Assembly: GCA_018266835.1 (NCBI GenBank)
Contig: JAFDZP010000002.1
Span: forward strand, 905,302 to 969,301
Reading direction: 5' to 3'
Length of the DNA: 64,000 nucleotides
DNA from: Bacteroidota bacterium
Lineage (GTDB): Bacteria; Bacteroidota; Ignavibacteria; Tepidaquicellales; Tepidaquicellaceae
Below are positions 25,307 to 34,600 of the stretch, piece after piece. The notes under the pieces are model-generated. The model had not been told where the DNA came from, did no database searches, and worked only from the letters and a program-made list of their open reading frames with translations. The position numbers were made by a program, and so were the translations under genes. Each line of letters opens with the position of its first letter. The stretch's first letter is position 1.

Positions 25307-26758
25307 ATGTATTCAAGCAGTCTAATAGATATTTTTAAGAATTTCACTCCCAAAGAAATAAAAGATTTCGAAGATTTCGTTGCATCTCCGTATTACAATA
25401 AAAATAAAAATGTTACTTCGTTATATAACCTTATAAAAACCGAGTATCCGGATTTCAACAAAGGAAATCTTACAAAAGAAAAAATATTTAAGAAGATTTA
25501 TGCAGGCACAAAATATAATGACGGAACAATACGTCTGCTGATGTTTTATCTGCAGGAGATAGCCGAAAAATTTATTTCGGTCCGAAACTTTGAAACTAAG
25601 CCATATTCTTATGATGAGCATCTCCTATGGGGATTGAATGAGCGCGACCTTAATAAGATGTTTGAGAAAACATATAAAGGAATTCTCAAAAAACTTAACA
25701 CCAGCAAGAAACAGTATGCTGAGTACTATTATAAGAGATTTGTAATCGAATACGAAAACCTTTCTTACTACTCAAAACTATATTTCGATAGAGACGAGAA
25801 GTATGTACAAAAGATGGATGTACCTGAAGTGTTCAACAATCTTACTCATTCATATCTTATAAGAACTTTCAAGTACTATCTTTACTTCCTGAACATAAAA
25901 ATGAAATTCAATGTTACTCATAAATTCAAAGTATTTGAAGAATTAATTTACACACATAAGCCCGAAGATTATGAAAATGTTCCTCTGATTAACATGTATT
26001 ATTATTGCCTGATGATGACTTTAAAACCTGATGAAGAAGAAAATTTTTACAAAGCAAAAAAATTACTTTTTGAAAAAGAAGATTCCTTTTTAGATGAAGA
26101 TTATGTAGAGTTTTATATAAATCTTGAAAACTACTGCAAGCGTAAAGCTAAAATCGGTAAGCTTCATTATCAGGATGACTTGTTTGAAATATATCAGTCC
26201 GAAATTGATAAGAAAGCATATCTTTTCAGAGGCATGATGCCTGATTTATTCTATAAGAGTGTTGTTGATATCGGTCTGAGGCTTAAAAAATTTGACTGGA
26301 CAAAAAAATTTATCACTCATTATAAACACGAACTTCCTGAAGCGTATAAAGAAAATACATACCTGCATTGCATGGGAGTTTATGAGTTTGCGGTAGATAA
26401 TTTTGATAAGTCACTTGACTACATTTCAAAAGTAAAGTTTGATGAAATATATCAGAAGCTTGATATTAAATGCCTGCTTAATGCTTTATATTATGAACTT
26501 AAACTTGATTCTTCACTTGAATCCTCAATGGATACTTTCCGTCACTTTTTAAAGAACGATAAAATTGTAGCACCGGAACGTAAAGAACAGTTTTCCATCT
26601 TCAATAAAAATCTGGCAAAGTTGCTTAAGCTAAGACGTAAACCTGAAATGGAAGAGCTTGAGCTCTTCCATGATAATATCTCTTCAGGAAATTATTATAA
26701 CAAAGACTGGATTCTTGATAAAGTAAATCAGCTTATAAAACAACAACAGCAGAGCTGA
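25307..26758 (+). CDS. Paralogous ~485-residue helical protein, copy 3
   Basis: 483 residues, third member of the family at 21743 and 23211. It has LIDIFKNFTPKEIKDFEDFV, SPYYNKNKNV, YNDGTIRLL, then MDTFRHFLKND and YNKDWILDK near the end. It is richer in Tyr and Phe in the middle than its relatives. No signal peptide or membrane helix. The gene ends the operon. Its TGA directly abuts the stop of the convergent giant gene, and a hairpin spans both stops. Function unknown. Confidence 0.75.
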   Translation: MYSSSLIDIFKNFTPKEIKDFEDFVASPYYNKNKNVTSLYNLIKTEYPDFNKGNLTKEKIFKKIYAGTKYNDGTIRLLMFYLQEIAEKFISVRNFETKPYSYDEHLLWGLNERDLNKMFEKTYKGILKKLNTSKKQYAEYYYKRFVIEYENLSYYSKLYFDRDEKYVQKMDVPEVFNNLTHSYLIRTFKYYLYFLNIKMKFNVTHKFKVFEELIYTHKPEDYENVPLINMYYYCLMMTLKPDEEENFYKAKKLLFEKEDSFLDEDYVEFYINLENYCKRKAKIGKLHYQDDLFEIYQSEIDKKAYLFRGMMPDLFYKSVVDIGLRLKKFDWTKKFITHYKHELPEAYKENTYLHCMGVYEFAVDNFDKSLDYISKVKFDEIYQKLDIKCLLNALYYELKLDSSLESSMDTFRHFLKNDKIVAPERKEQFSIFNKNLAKLLKLRRKPEMEELELFHDNISSGNYYNKDWILDKVNQLIKQQQQS

Positions 26759-26778
26759 TCACGGATGGCTGCTCTGCT
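26748..26778. terminator. Hairpin spanning two abutting convergent stop codons
   Basis: AGCAGAGC (26748-26755) pairs with GCTCTGCT (26771-26778). The plus-strand TGA (26756-26758) and the minus-strand TGA (26759-26761) both lie in the loop. The arms encode the last residues of both proteins. It could end both transcripts, although neither side has a long T-tract. Confidence 0.55.
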
Positions 26779-29700
26779 TACCGAAACTTGCTGAGAAGGT
26801 TGTAAAGTCGTTACCGTTTACAACGTTGTCTCCGTTCAAATCTGCTCTCAGATATCCGCTAAGACCAAACTGCTGAGAGAAGGAAGTAAAGTCGTTACCG
26901 TTTACAAAGCCGTCCTGGTTTAAGTCACCGCTAACTATACAATATTTTCCATTTTTTAAAACTGTGCTGTTACCATACGACTGCGATTGCGCAGAAGTAA
27001 AATCATAGGACATTGAACTTCCTGCAGTATAACTTTCTCCGCCTGACTTTGTCCATGTTTCAAATGCGTTTCTGTATTTAACTGATAAATAATAAGTGCC
27101 TGAAGGAGTTGTACTGAAGAATGCTGTACCGGAAAATGTGACGCTGTCTATCAATATTTTAGATGAATCTAGTATTGCATAAGGAGCAAACGAATTTCTT
27201 AAATAAATTGTAACTGTATCTTTTTTATTAAGAGTGTTCGTAGATGTATTATATAGTCCATCAACAATGGCTGTAATATTAATAGATGATGCAAGAGGAT
27301 TTACAGCAGCCGTCCAGTAAGAAAAAGCATTTATTCCTGAAAACGTTACATTGTTATTGGCAGTATCTTTTGCTCCTCCCATTGTAACCCAGTTAGTTCC
27401 TGCATTTGTAGAGCGATACAGCGATAATAGATTTTCATTGAGACCGTTCAGTTCTGTATTATCGTAATGATACGTGAGAGTCGCATTGAGATTTGTATTG
27501 TTAGCAGGAGAAATATTATAATACCTCTGAACGCTTCCTTGTCCGTTTATAGTGTATGTATTGTGACCTCTGCTTATAGTTGTCGTCCCTAAAACTTTAT
27601 TTGTTGTAATCGTTGCCCCCAGTCCTGCAACATTTACTCCGTTTAATGAATCAAGATTTCGTGTTGTTGAAATTGTCGCATTAATTCCTCTTACAGTGCA
27701 TCCCGGATTTTCCCTCAGGTAACCAACATTGCTGAGAATTATATTATTCTGATTGAGATTTAAAAAACCTGAAATGATATTTAAAGTATCGTTAACATTT
27801 AACGTGTTTGTTAAAGACGTTCCTGATGTATTATTTACATTCAGATTTTTATAAGCAATGTTTGTTGTGGAAATAGTTTGCTGACTCGTTCCGTTATATT
27901 CGATTGTGCTGTTTGCCGTGTTGAATGTACCGTTGTTAATAATAGTTGTTCCTACACCATTAAAATAAGCCTTGTAGGCGTTGAGATTCAGCAAGCCTCC
28001 GCTGTAAATTGTAATATTTCTGAACTGAAAATTCGAAGCAAGACTTACATTGCAGCCGTTAAGAAAATAACAATTAACCACATTCACTGTGCCGCTTCCG
28101 GATATGCTTGTAACTGAATCAAACTGAAAAGTTGTAACTGAAATTGTACCGTCATTCACTAAAGCTGCTGCATTGTAGGTAAAGACGCCGTTACCGTTAA
28201 TGAAACTGTTTGAAGGAATCGTCATTAAACCTGTTGTTACAAACGTACCGTTATTAACTGCAAATGTTGTATTGTTTGAAAGTATAATGGAAGCAGGATT
28301 AAGGTTAGTTCCGTTACCTACACTTATACCACCTGATTGAATATTAAGAGTTCCATTGTTAGTAAATACTCCTACAATTGTGTTAAAGTTTGATGTCGTT
28401 TTGTTAATTGTACCGTTGTTAACCAGAGACGGCGCAAATGAAAAAGAATTGTTTGCATTAAAATTAAATACATTATTATTGTACATAATACCGGAACCAG
28501 AAAACTGAAGCTGCGACCAGTTCAATGTTCCATTATTTATAAACGTACCGCTGAGAGTTACAGTATTACTGTTTACAGTTGCCGTCGCGCCTGATTTTAA
28601 AACTGTTATATTTGAAACTCCGCCGCCCGTCCAGTTCAAAGTTGTATTAATGAACACTGTGTCAGTTCCTCCTAATGTTCCGCCTAAGTCAATCTGAGTA
28701 AAGGTTTTACTTGTGCCTGTATTAAAGTTAACTGTTCCGCCCGATAAAATCAGATTTGTTCCAATGCTTCCGATGGTTGTTCCTGAAGGAAAATTCACTG
28801 TAGCACCGTTTACCGTCAGATTCCCTAAATTGGTCAATGACATAGTTGAATTGAAATTGACATTTCCCGAGCTGGCTGTTGTAGTACCGGAAATATTAAA
28901 TACAGAGGATGCACCGAATGTAACTGTCGGCGAAGTAAATGTAACAGCTCCTGCTCCTGAAATAGTACCGTTCATTACATAAGATGTAGTACCTGATGCC
29001 TGCCCGAATGACACTCCGCACGATGCCGATACACTGTATGTACCTGTATTCGTGAATGTGCCGGAGCTTGCAAATAGCACTAAGTTGCCTGAAGTGATAT
29101 TTATTGTGCCTGAGTTATTTATTCCTCCCGTAAATACAGGCGAGCCGCTTGCATTTTTATTTAAAGTCACGGAATTATTTATGAGATTAGTACAAGTATA
29201 ATTGAGAACAGGTGAAACATTAAAAATATTATTATTATTAATTGTTCCGGAACCTGATATACCTGTCTGAACCCAGTTAATTGTACCTGCGTTGTTTAAA
29301 GTTTTATTGTTGGTAAAATTACTGTTGATATCAATCACAGAACCGCTTAAAGCATTAAAAGGCCCTGAACCTGATAGCGTTCCTCCTGCAGCCATGTTTC
29401 CGTTCAGAACTATTGTATCGCTGCCTGCAATTGTTCCGTTTGTTGAAATAGATGTAAACTGAAACTTCTGGCCGGAATTAAAATTCATTATACCACCGCC
29501 TGTGATGTTTAAAGTAGGACCTATTGCAGGGACTACCACACCTGATTGTAAATTTAATGTTCCGCCGCTGGAAGCTATAGTACCTATATTGGTCAAAGTC
29601 ATACCGGCGTTAAAAGTAAGGATGCCGCTTGTAGCTGAAGTTGTACCCGAAATATTATAAGTACTTCCCGGTAAAAAATTAACTGCAGTAGTATGAGTAT

Positions 29701-31342
29701 AAAAATTGCCTGCTCCGCTTATTACACCCGAAACATTATATGTTATAAATGTAGAGTTACCCAGCTGAAAAAATGTTCCCGATGCTATATTAATTGTTCC
29801 CGCTATGCTGTAAGTGCCGCTCCCCGTTGAAAACATCAATGAGCCTGCATTAATATTTATTACTCCCGTTCCGAGATTGGTAAAATTTCCTGAATACTGG
29901 CTTGCCGTATTTGAATTTTTATTTATAGTACCGGAATTAACTGTTGTAAGAAAACAACTAAACGCAGTATTATTTATATTTAAAACAGAATTATTATAAA
30001 GAGTCCCCGTGCCAAAAATACTTGATAAGGTCCAGTTGATTGTGCCGTTATTAATAATAGATTTATCTATTGTAGGCGTGTTATTAAAAATTGTCATATA
30101 ACTTCCCGGCTTTAATGTAATTGCTCCTGTCCCGGTAAATGTAGCAGTTGATACTGTAAGAGAATCACTAATACTAATGCTGTCAGCTCCGCTAAATGTG
30201 CCGCCATTCATTGTTACTTTCTGAAATGAAAAATTCGTTCCGGTATTTAAATTAAGTGCTCCGCCTAGCCCGACTGTAACTCTGGTGCCGTAAGTGCCGA
30301 CTACAAGTCCGGAAGGCAACACAATTGTTCCTCCCTGTGGAGATAGATCTCCGATATTAGTCAAAGTCATTCCCGCTGTAAAAGTCATAGTTCCTGAGCC
30401 GGCAGAAGTAGTACCTGAAATATTGTAGATACAGGATGTGGAAAAATTAACAGCTGTTGTACTGCTGTTAACAGCGCCTGCTCCGGAAATTCCGGAGTTG
30501 ACCGTGAATGTGGAAAAAGAATTATTTCCAAATTGAATCGTGCCTCCCGACTGGACACTGATTGTTCCACCAACAGTTACGCTGCCGGCACCGGAGGCTA
30601 ATGTAATATTTCCCGACTGAATATTTATAGTACCCGAATTTGTAAAACTGCTAAAAAAAATATTCTGATTGTTCGTAGTTTTATTTATTGTGCCGTTGTT
30701 TACAAACGGAATGTTAACACTTGTTCCGAAATTGGTCTGACAGTTGAATACGTTATTGTTTGTAATTGTACCTGTACCTGAAATGCTGCCTGATATCCAG
30801 TTGAATGTTCCGCTGTTGCTTATGTTTCTGTTGTATGTAACTGTACTGGATGAATTGATAGCCGAACCGCCTGCATTAATATTTATTGTTCCCGCACCGC
30901 TTATTGTTCCGTTTTGAAAATCAGCTGATGCGCCTGAAGGAATATTAATATCTCCTGCGCCGCTGATATTTCCTGTTACTGTAAGGTCGTTGCCTGCCCC
31001 ATTAAATAAATTAAGAGCTTGTCCTGCATCAAGAGTTAATATGCCGGCAACAACTAACTGGTCAACTGAAAGACCGACATCAAGCGATACTGTTGTGCCA
31101 TTGCTGATTGTTATAACATTCACACCTGCTGTTGGTGTTCCGGAAGGAGCACTCCAGGTATGAGAAGCGGTGTCATATTTCTGCCAGATAGCAACATTGC
31201 TCCAGTTGCCGCTTGCTATTGACCTGTAATCATTCTGCTGCTGAGCAAAAGATGTCTGTAAAAAAATGACTATAAAAATTGCAATAAGGGAGAAGAAAAG
31301 CAATTTTTTTAAAACAAATTTTAAGAGAAGTTTTTGAATCAT
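26759..31342 (-). CDS. Giant repetitive exported protein, copy A, with dockerin-like tail
   Basis: 1527 residues with a long signal peptide (about 1-33, ending SFAQ). After an N-terminal region (SGNWSNVAIWQ, about 40-165) come four divergent ~250-residue repeats starting near 173, 424, 676 and about 926. Each opens with a NNGTINW...GTGTIYNNNVFN-type block and continues through GTINI, ISGAG, YNISGTT and MTLTNIG blocks. Composition is Gly/Thr/Ser/Asn-rich with short strands, suggesting a beta-solenoid adhesin. The last 190 residues contain a neck (TVTIYLRNSFAPY, YYLSVKYRNAFETW) and two calcium loops (SGDLNQDGFVNGNDFT, ADLNGDNVVNGNDFT) ending FGKQSSHP. A close paralog lies directly upstream at 31623-36212. 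No T9SS sorting domain is present. Confidence 0.85.
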   Translation of the reverse strand: MIQKLLLKFVLKKLLFFSLIAIFIVIFLQTSFAQQQNDYRSIASGNWSNVAIWQKYDTASHTWSAPSGTPTAGVNVITISNGTTVSLDVGLSVDQLVVAGILTLDAGQALNLFNGAGNDLTVTGNISGAGDINIPSGASADFQNGTISGAGTININAGGSAINSSSTVTYNRNISNSGTFNWISGSISGTGTITNNNVFNCQTNFGTSVNIPFVNNGTINKTTNNQNIFFSSFTNSGTINIQSGNITLASGAGSVTVGGTISVQSGGTIQFGNNSFSTFTVNSGISGAGAVNSSTTAVNFSTSCIYNISGTTSAGSGTMTFTAGMTLTNIGDLSPQGGTIVLPSGLVVGTYGTRVTVGLGGALNLNTGTNFSFQKVTMNGGTFSGADSISISDSLTVSTATFTGTGAITLKPGSYMTIFNNTPTIDKSIINNGTINWTLSSIFGTGTLYNNSVLNINNTAFSCFLTTVNSGTINKNSNTASQYSGNFTNLGTGVININAGSLMFSTGSGTYSIAGTINIASGTFFQLGNSTFITYNVSGVISGAGNFYTHTTAVNFLPGSTYNISGTTSATSGILTFNAGMTLTNIGTIASSGGTLNLQSGVVVPAIGPTLNITGGGIMNFNSGQKFQFTSISTNGTIAGSDTIVLNGNMAAGGTLSGSGPFNALSGSVIDINSNFTNNKTLNNAGTINWVQTGISGSGTINNNNIFNVSPVLNYTCTNLINNSVTLNKNASGSPVFTGGINNSGTINITSGNLVLFASSGTFTNTGTYSVSASCGVSFGQASGTTSYVMNGTISGAGAVTFTSPTVTFGASSVFNISGTTTASSGNVNFNSTMSLTNLGNLTVNGATVNFPSGTTIGSIGTNLILSGGTVNFNTGTSKTFTQIDLGGTLGGTDTVFINTTLNWTGGGVSNITVLKSGATATVNSNTVTLSGTFINNGTLNWSQLQFSGSGIMYNNNVFNFNANNSFSFAPSLVNNGTINKTTSNFNTIVGVFTNNGTLNIQSGGISVGNGTNLNPASIILSNNTTFAVNNGTFVTTGLMTIPSNSFINGNGVFTYNAAALVNDGTISVTTFQFDSVTSISGSGTVNVVNCYFLNGCNVSLASNFQFRNITIYSGGLLNLNAYKAYFNGVGTTIINNGTFNTANSTIEYNGTSQQTISTTNIAYKNLNVNNTSGTSLTNTLNVNDTLNIISGFLNLNQNNIILSNVGYLRENPGCTVRGINATISTTRNLDSLNGVNVAGLGATITTNKVLGTTTISRGHNTYTINGQGSVQRYYNISPANNTNLNATLTYHYDNTELNGLNENLLSLYRSTNAGTNWVTMGGAKDTANNNVTFSGINAFSYWTAAVNPLASSINITAIVDGLYNTSTNTLNKKDTVTIYLRNSFAPYAILDSSKILIDSVTFSGTAFFSTTPSGTYYLSVKYRNAFETWTKSGGESYTAGSSMSYDFTSAQSQSYGNSTVLKNGKYCIVSGDLNQDGFVNGNDFTSFSQQFGLSGYLRADLNGDNVVNGNDFTTFSASFGKQSSHP

Positions 31343-31368
31343 TATGAACTTGTTTTCTGAATTTTATT

Positions 31369-31400
31369 CAAAATATCAATAAAGCATTATGCGATTCAAA
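31369..31400 (-). promoter_or_regulatory. Predicted promoter of giant copy A
   Basis: Minus-strand TTTG (31397-31400), a 21-bp spacer, then TATTTTG (31369-31375), which is one T short of the TAnnTTTG consensus. The start codon is 27 bp downstream. Copy B has the same arrangement at 36240-36270. Confidence 0.5.
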
Positions 31401-31558
31401 GAAGGTTTTTTTTAAATGTTTTAAATATTTTATACAAACGAAAGCAAAACTTATACTAACTATATTAATTATATATAAGTTATAATTTTAGAATAGTTGA
31501 AATTTTGTTGTACAAAATTAATCTGGAAAGATTTTTTTGATTGTTTGAGAAAATTTCA

Positions 31559-31585
31559 AACAGCTTACTATCACGGTAAGCTGTT
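31559..31585 (-). terminator. Hairpin downstream of giant copy B
   Basis: AACAGCTTAC (31559-31568) and GTAAGCTGTT (31576-31585) form a perfect 10-bp stem with a 7-nt loop, 37 bp after the copy B stop. The minus strand continues TGAAATTTT, a weak T-tract. It separates copy B from copy A. Confidence 0.65.
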
Positions 31586-31622
31586 GAAATAATTGAAGGA
31601 GAAAAACGAATTAATTTTAAAT

Positions 31623-34600
31623 TTAAGGATGACTGCTCTGCTTCCCAAAGCTAGCTGAAAATGTCGTGAAGTCATTTCCGTTTACTATATTATCACCGTT
31701 CAGATCTGCGCGTAAATATCCTGTCTGTCCAAACTGCTGAGAGAAGGAAGTGAAATCGTTTCCGTTTACAAAGCCGTCCTGATTTAAGTCACCGCTGATG
31801 ATGCAATACTTTCCGTTCTTAAGAATTGTACTGTTGCTGTATGACTGGGATTGCGCTGTTGTAAAATCGTATGACATTGAACTTCCTGCTGTGTAATTTT
31901 CACCGCCTGATTTTGTCCACGTCTCCAATGCGTTTCTATATTTTAAAGATAAATAATAAGTCCCCGTCGGAGTTGTATTAAAAAATGCAGTAGCAGAAAA
32001 AGTAACTGTATCTAAAATAATCTTCGATGAATCCAGTATAGCGTATGGCGCAGAAGAATTTCTCAAATACACTGTTACTGTATCTCTTTTATTAAGTGTG
32101 TTAGTTGATGTATTATAAATCCCATCAATTATTGCAGTAATATTAATTGAAGAAGCTAATGGATTTATACCCGCAGTCCAGTATGAAAAAGCATTGATAC
32201 CCTGCTGGATAATATTATTGTTTGCAGTGTCTTTCGCTCCGCCATTTATCGCCCAGTTAGTCCCTGCATTTGTCGAACGAAAGAGCGAAAGTAAATTTTT
32301 ATTCAATCCGTTAAGCTCATAGTTATCGTAATGATAAGTCAGTGTTGCGTTTAGTCCCGTGTTATTAGCAGGAGAAATATTATAATATCTCAGCACAGTT
32401 CCGCTTCCGTTGATAGAATAATTTGTAAATCCTCTGGTGATTGTTGTGTTGCCTAAATCCGCAGTTGAAGTAATCGTTGCTCCAAGTCCCGCAACATTTA
32501 AATTATTGGGACTTGTAATCGTTCTTGTAGTTGTAATATTTCCCGTTGTACCCCTCACAGTTGCGCCCGGTGATTCAACGAGATATCCGGTTGAGCCAAG
32601 TGAGACAGAATTATTTACCACATTCAAAAATCCTGATATAATTTTCAAAGTATCGTTCACCGTTGTCGTTCCCGAAGTAAATGAAGTACCTGCGGAATTA
32701 TTAATAAATAAATTTTTATATACGATATTTGAATTTGAAATTAGTTGAGCGTTGCTGCCGTTATATTCTATCGTGCTGTTGTTTGTATTTAATGTGCCTG
32801 AGTTACTTATCACAGTTCCTGTTCCGTTCACTAAAGCTTTGTAGCCGTTCAATATAAAATTCCCGCCGCTTAAAATATTAATATTTTTAAACTGTAAATT
32901 TGAACCCAATGAAACATTGCAGCCATTGAGAAATGAAGTTGTGGTATTGACTGTACCGCTTCCTGATAAAGTTGTTACCGAATCAAATTGTAAAGTACTT
33001 ATCGATATTGTTCCGTCAACAACAAAAGCCGGACTGTTAACAGTAAGCGCTCCGTTGCCAGTCAAAATGCCTGTTGCAGGTAAGTTAATTGTACCGTAAG
33101 AAACATATGTTCCGTTATTTTCACTTAACGTGGTACCGGGAGCAATATTGATAGTTCCAAAATTAGAGCCGCTTACTATATTAATTCCGCCGAGATTTAT
33201 ATTCATCACAGAATTATTTATAAAGCTTCCTGCTATTGAATTAAATCCCGCAGTGGTTTTATTAAGAGTTCCGTTATTCACCAGCGGACAAATTATACTG
33301 TGTGCAGCAACTGCATTAATATTGAAAATATTATTATTGTATATTGTACCTGTTCCTGAAATACTGTTCTGAGTCCAGTTAATCGTACCGTTATTTATAA
33401 GTGTTCCGCCTAATGTTACGCCGTTTAAATTTATAGTTCCTGTTCCTCCGTTTTTTACAACTACAATTGCAGGAGAGTTTATTGCGTTGTTAGTCCAGTT
33501 GAATGCTGAGCTGATGTAAGTTGTATCCGTTCCGCCTATTGAACCCCCTAAATCTAACTGATTAAATGTACGTGATCTTCCTGTGTTAAAATTTACTAGT
33601 CCCGATGAAATTACTAAATTTGAACTCATTGCTCCTATGAGAATTCCTGCAGGAAAATTAACGGTAGCTCCTGATACAACCAGAGTTCCTAAATTTGTAA
33701 GTGTCATTGAGGAGTTCAAATTAACCGTTCCAGTTGATGCCGTTGTTGTTCCTGAAATATTATATACAGAGCTTGATGTAAAATTAATTGTCGACATTCC
33801 CAAAACAACTTTCCCCGCTCCTGTAATAGTACCTGAAACTGATTCCGTTAAATTGCCTCCGTTTTGTCCCATACTAAGAACACATGAGGATGCAACATTA
33901 TAAATTCCGCTTTGAGTAAAAGCACCGGCATTAGGAGATAGAAATAAAGTACCGGCAGTGATATTAACTGTTCCTGAATTATTCATTCCTCCTGCTAAGT
34001 TGGGATTTGTATTGGTACCTTTATTAACTGTTCCAAAATTATTTATTAAAGGATTACAAGTATAGTTTGCTCCTGTAGAAATATTAAAAATGTTATTGTT
34101 ATTTATAACTCCGCCGCCCACAATTCCTGTCTGTGTCCATGTCAGAGTTCCGGAATTATTTACAGTTTTAGTTATTACAACTCCGTTATTATTTATATCC
34201 ATTGTGGAGCCGGATAAAATATTAACAGGTCCTGTACCTGATAAAGTACCTCCTGAGCAAACCATACTTCCGTTTACTTTTATTGTATCACTACCGTTCA
34301 ATGTACCTGAACATGTAACAGAAGTGAACTGAAATGTCTGACCCGAATTAAAATTTATCTGTCCTCCTCCTGTTAAAGATAAAGATGAACCGATTGAAGG
34401 AATCACTAATCCGGGCTGTAGATTTATTGTGCCGCCTATAGTCGCAAGTGACCCGATGTTAACCATCGTCATTGCAGAATTAAATGTAATACTACCATAG
34501 TTACCTGTTGTTGCTCCTGTAATATTATAAACAGCGCCGGCTAAAAAATTTATGTTTGATGAACTGCCCGAAAATCCGCCCGCTCCATTGATATTTGCTG

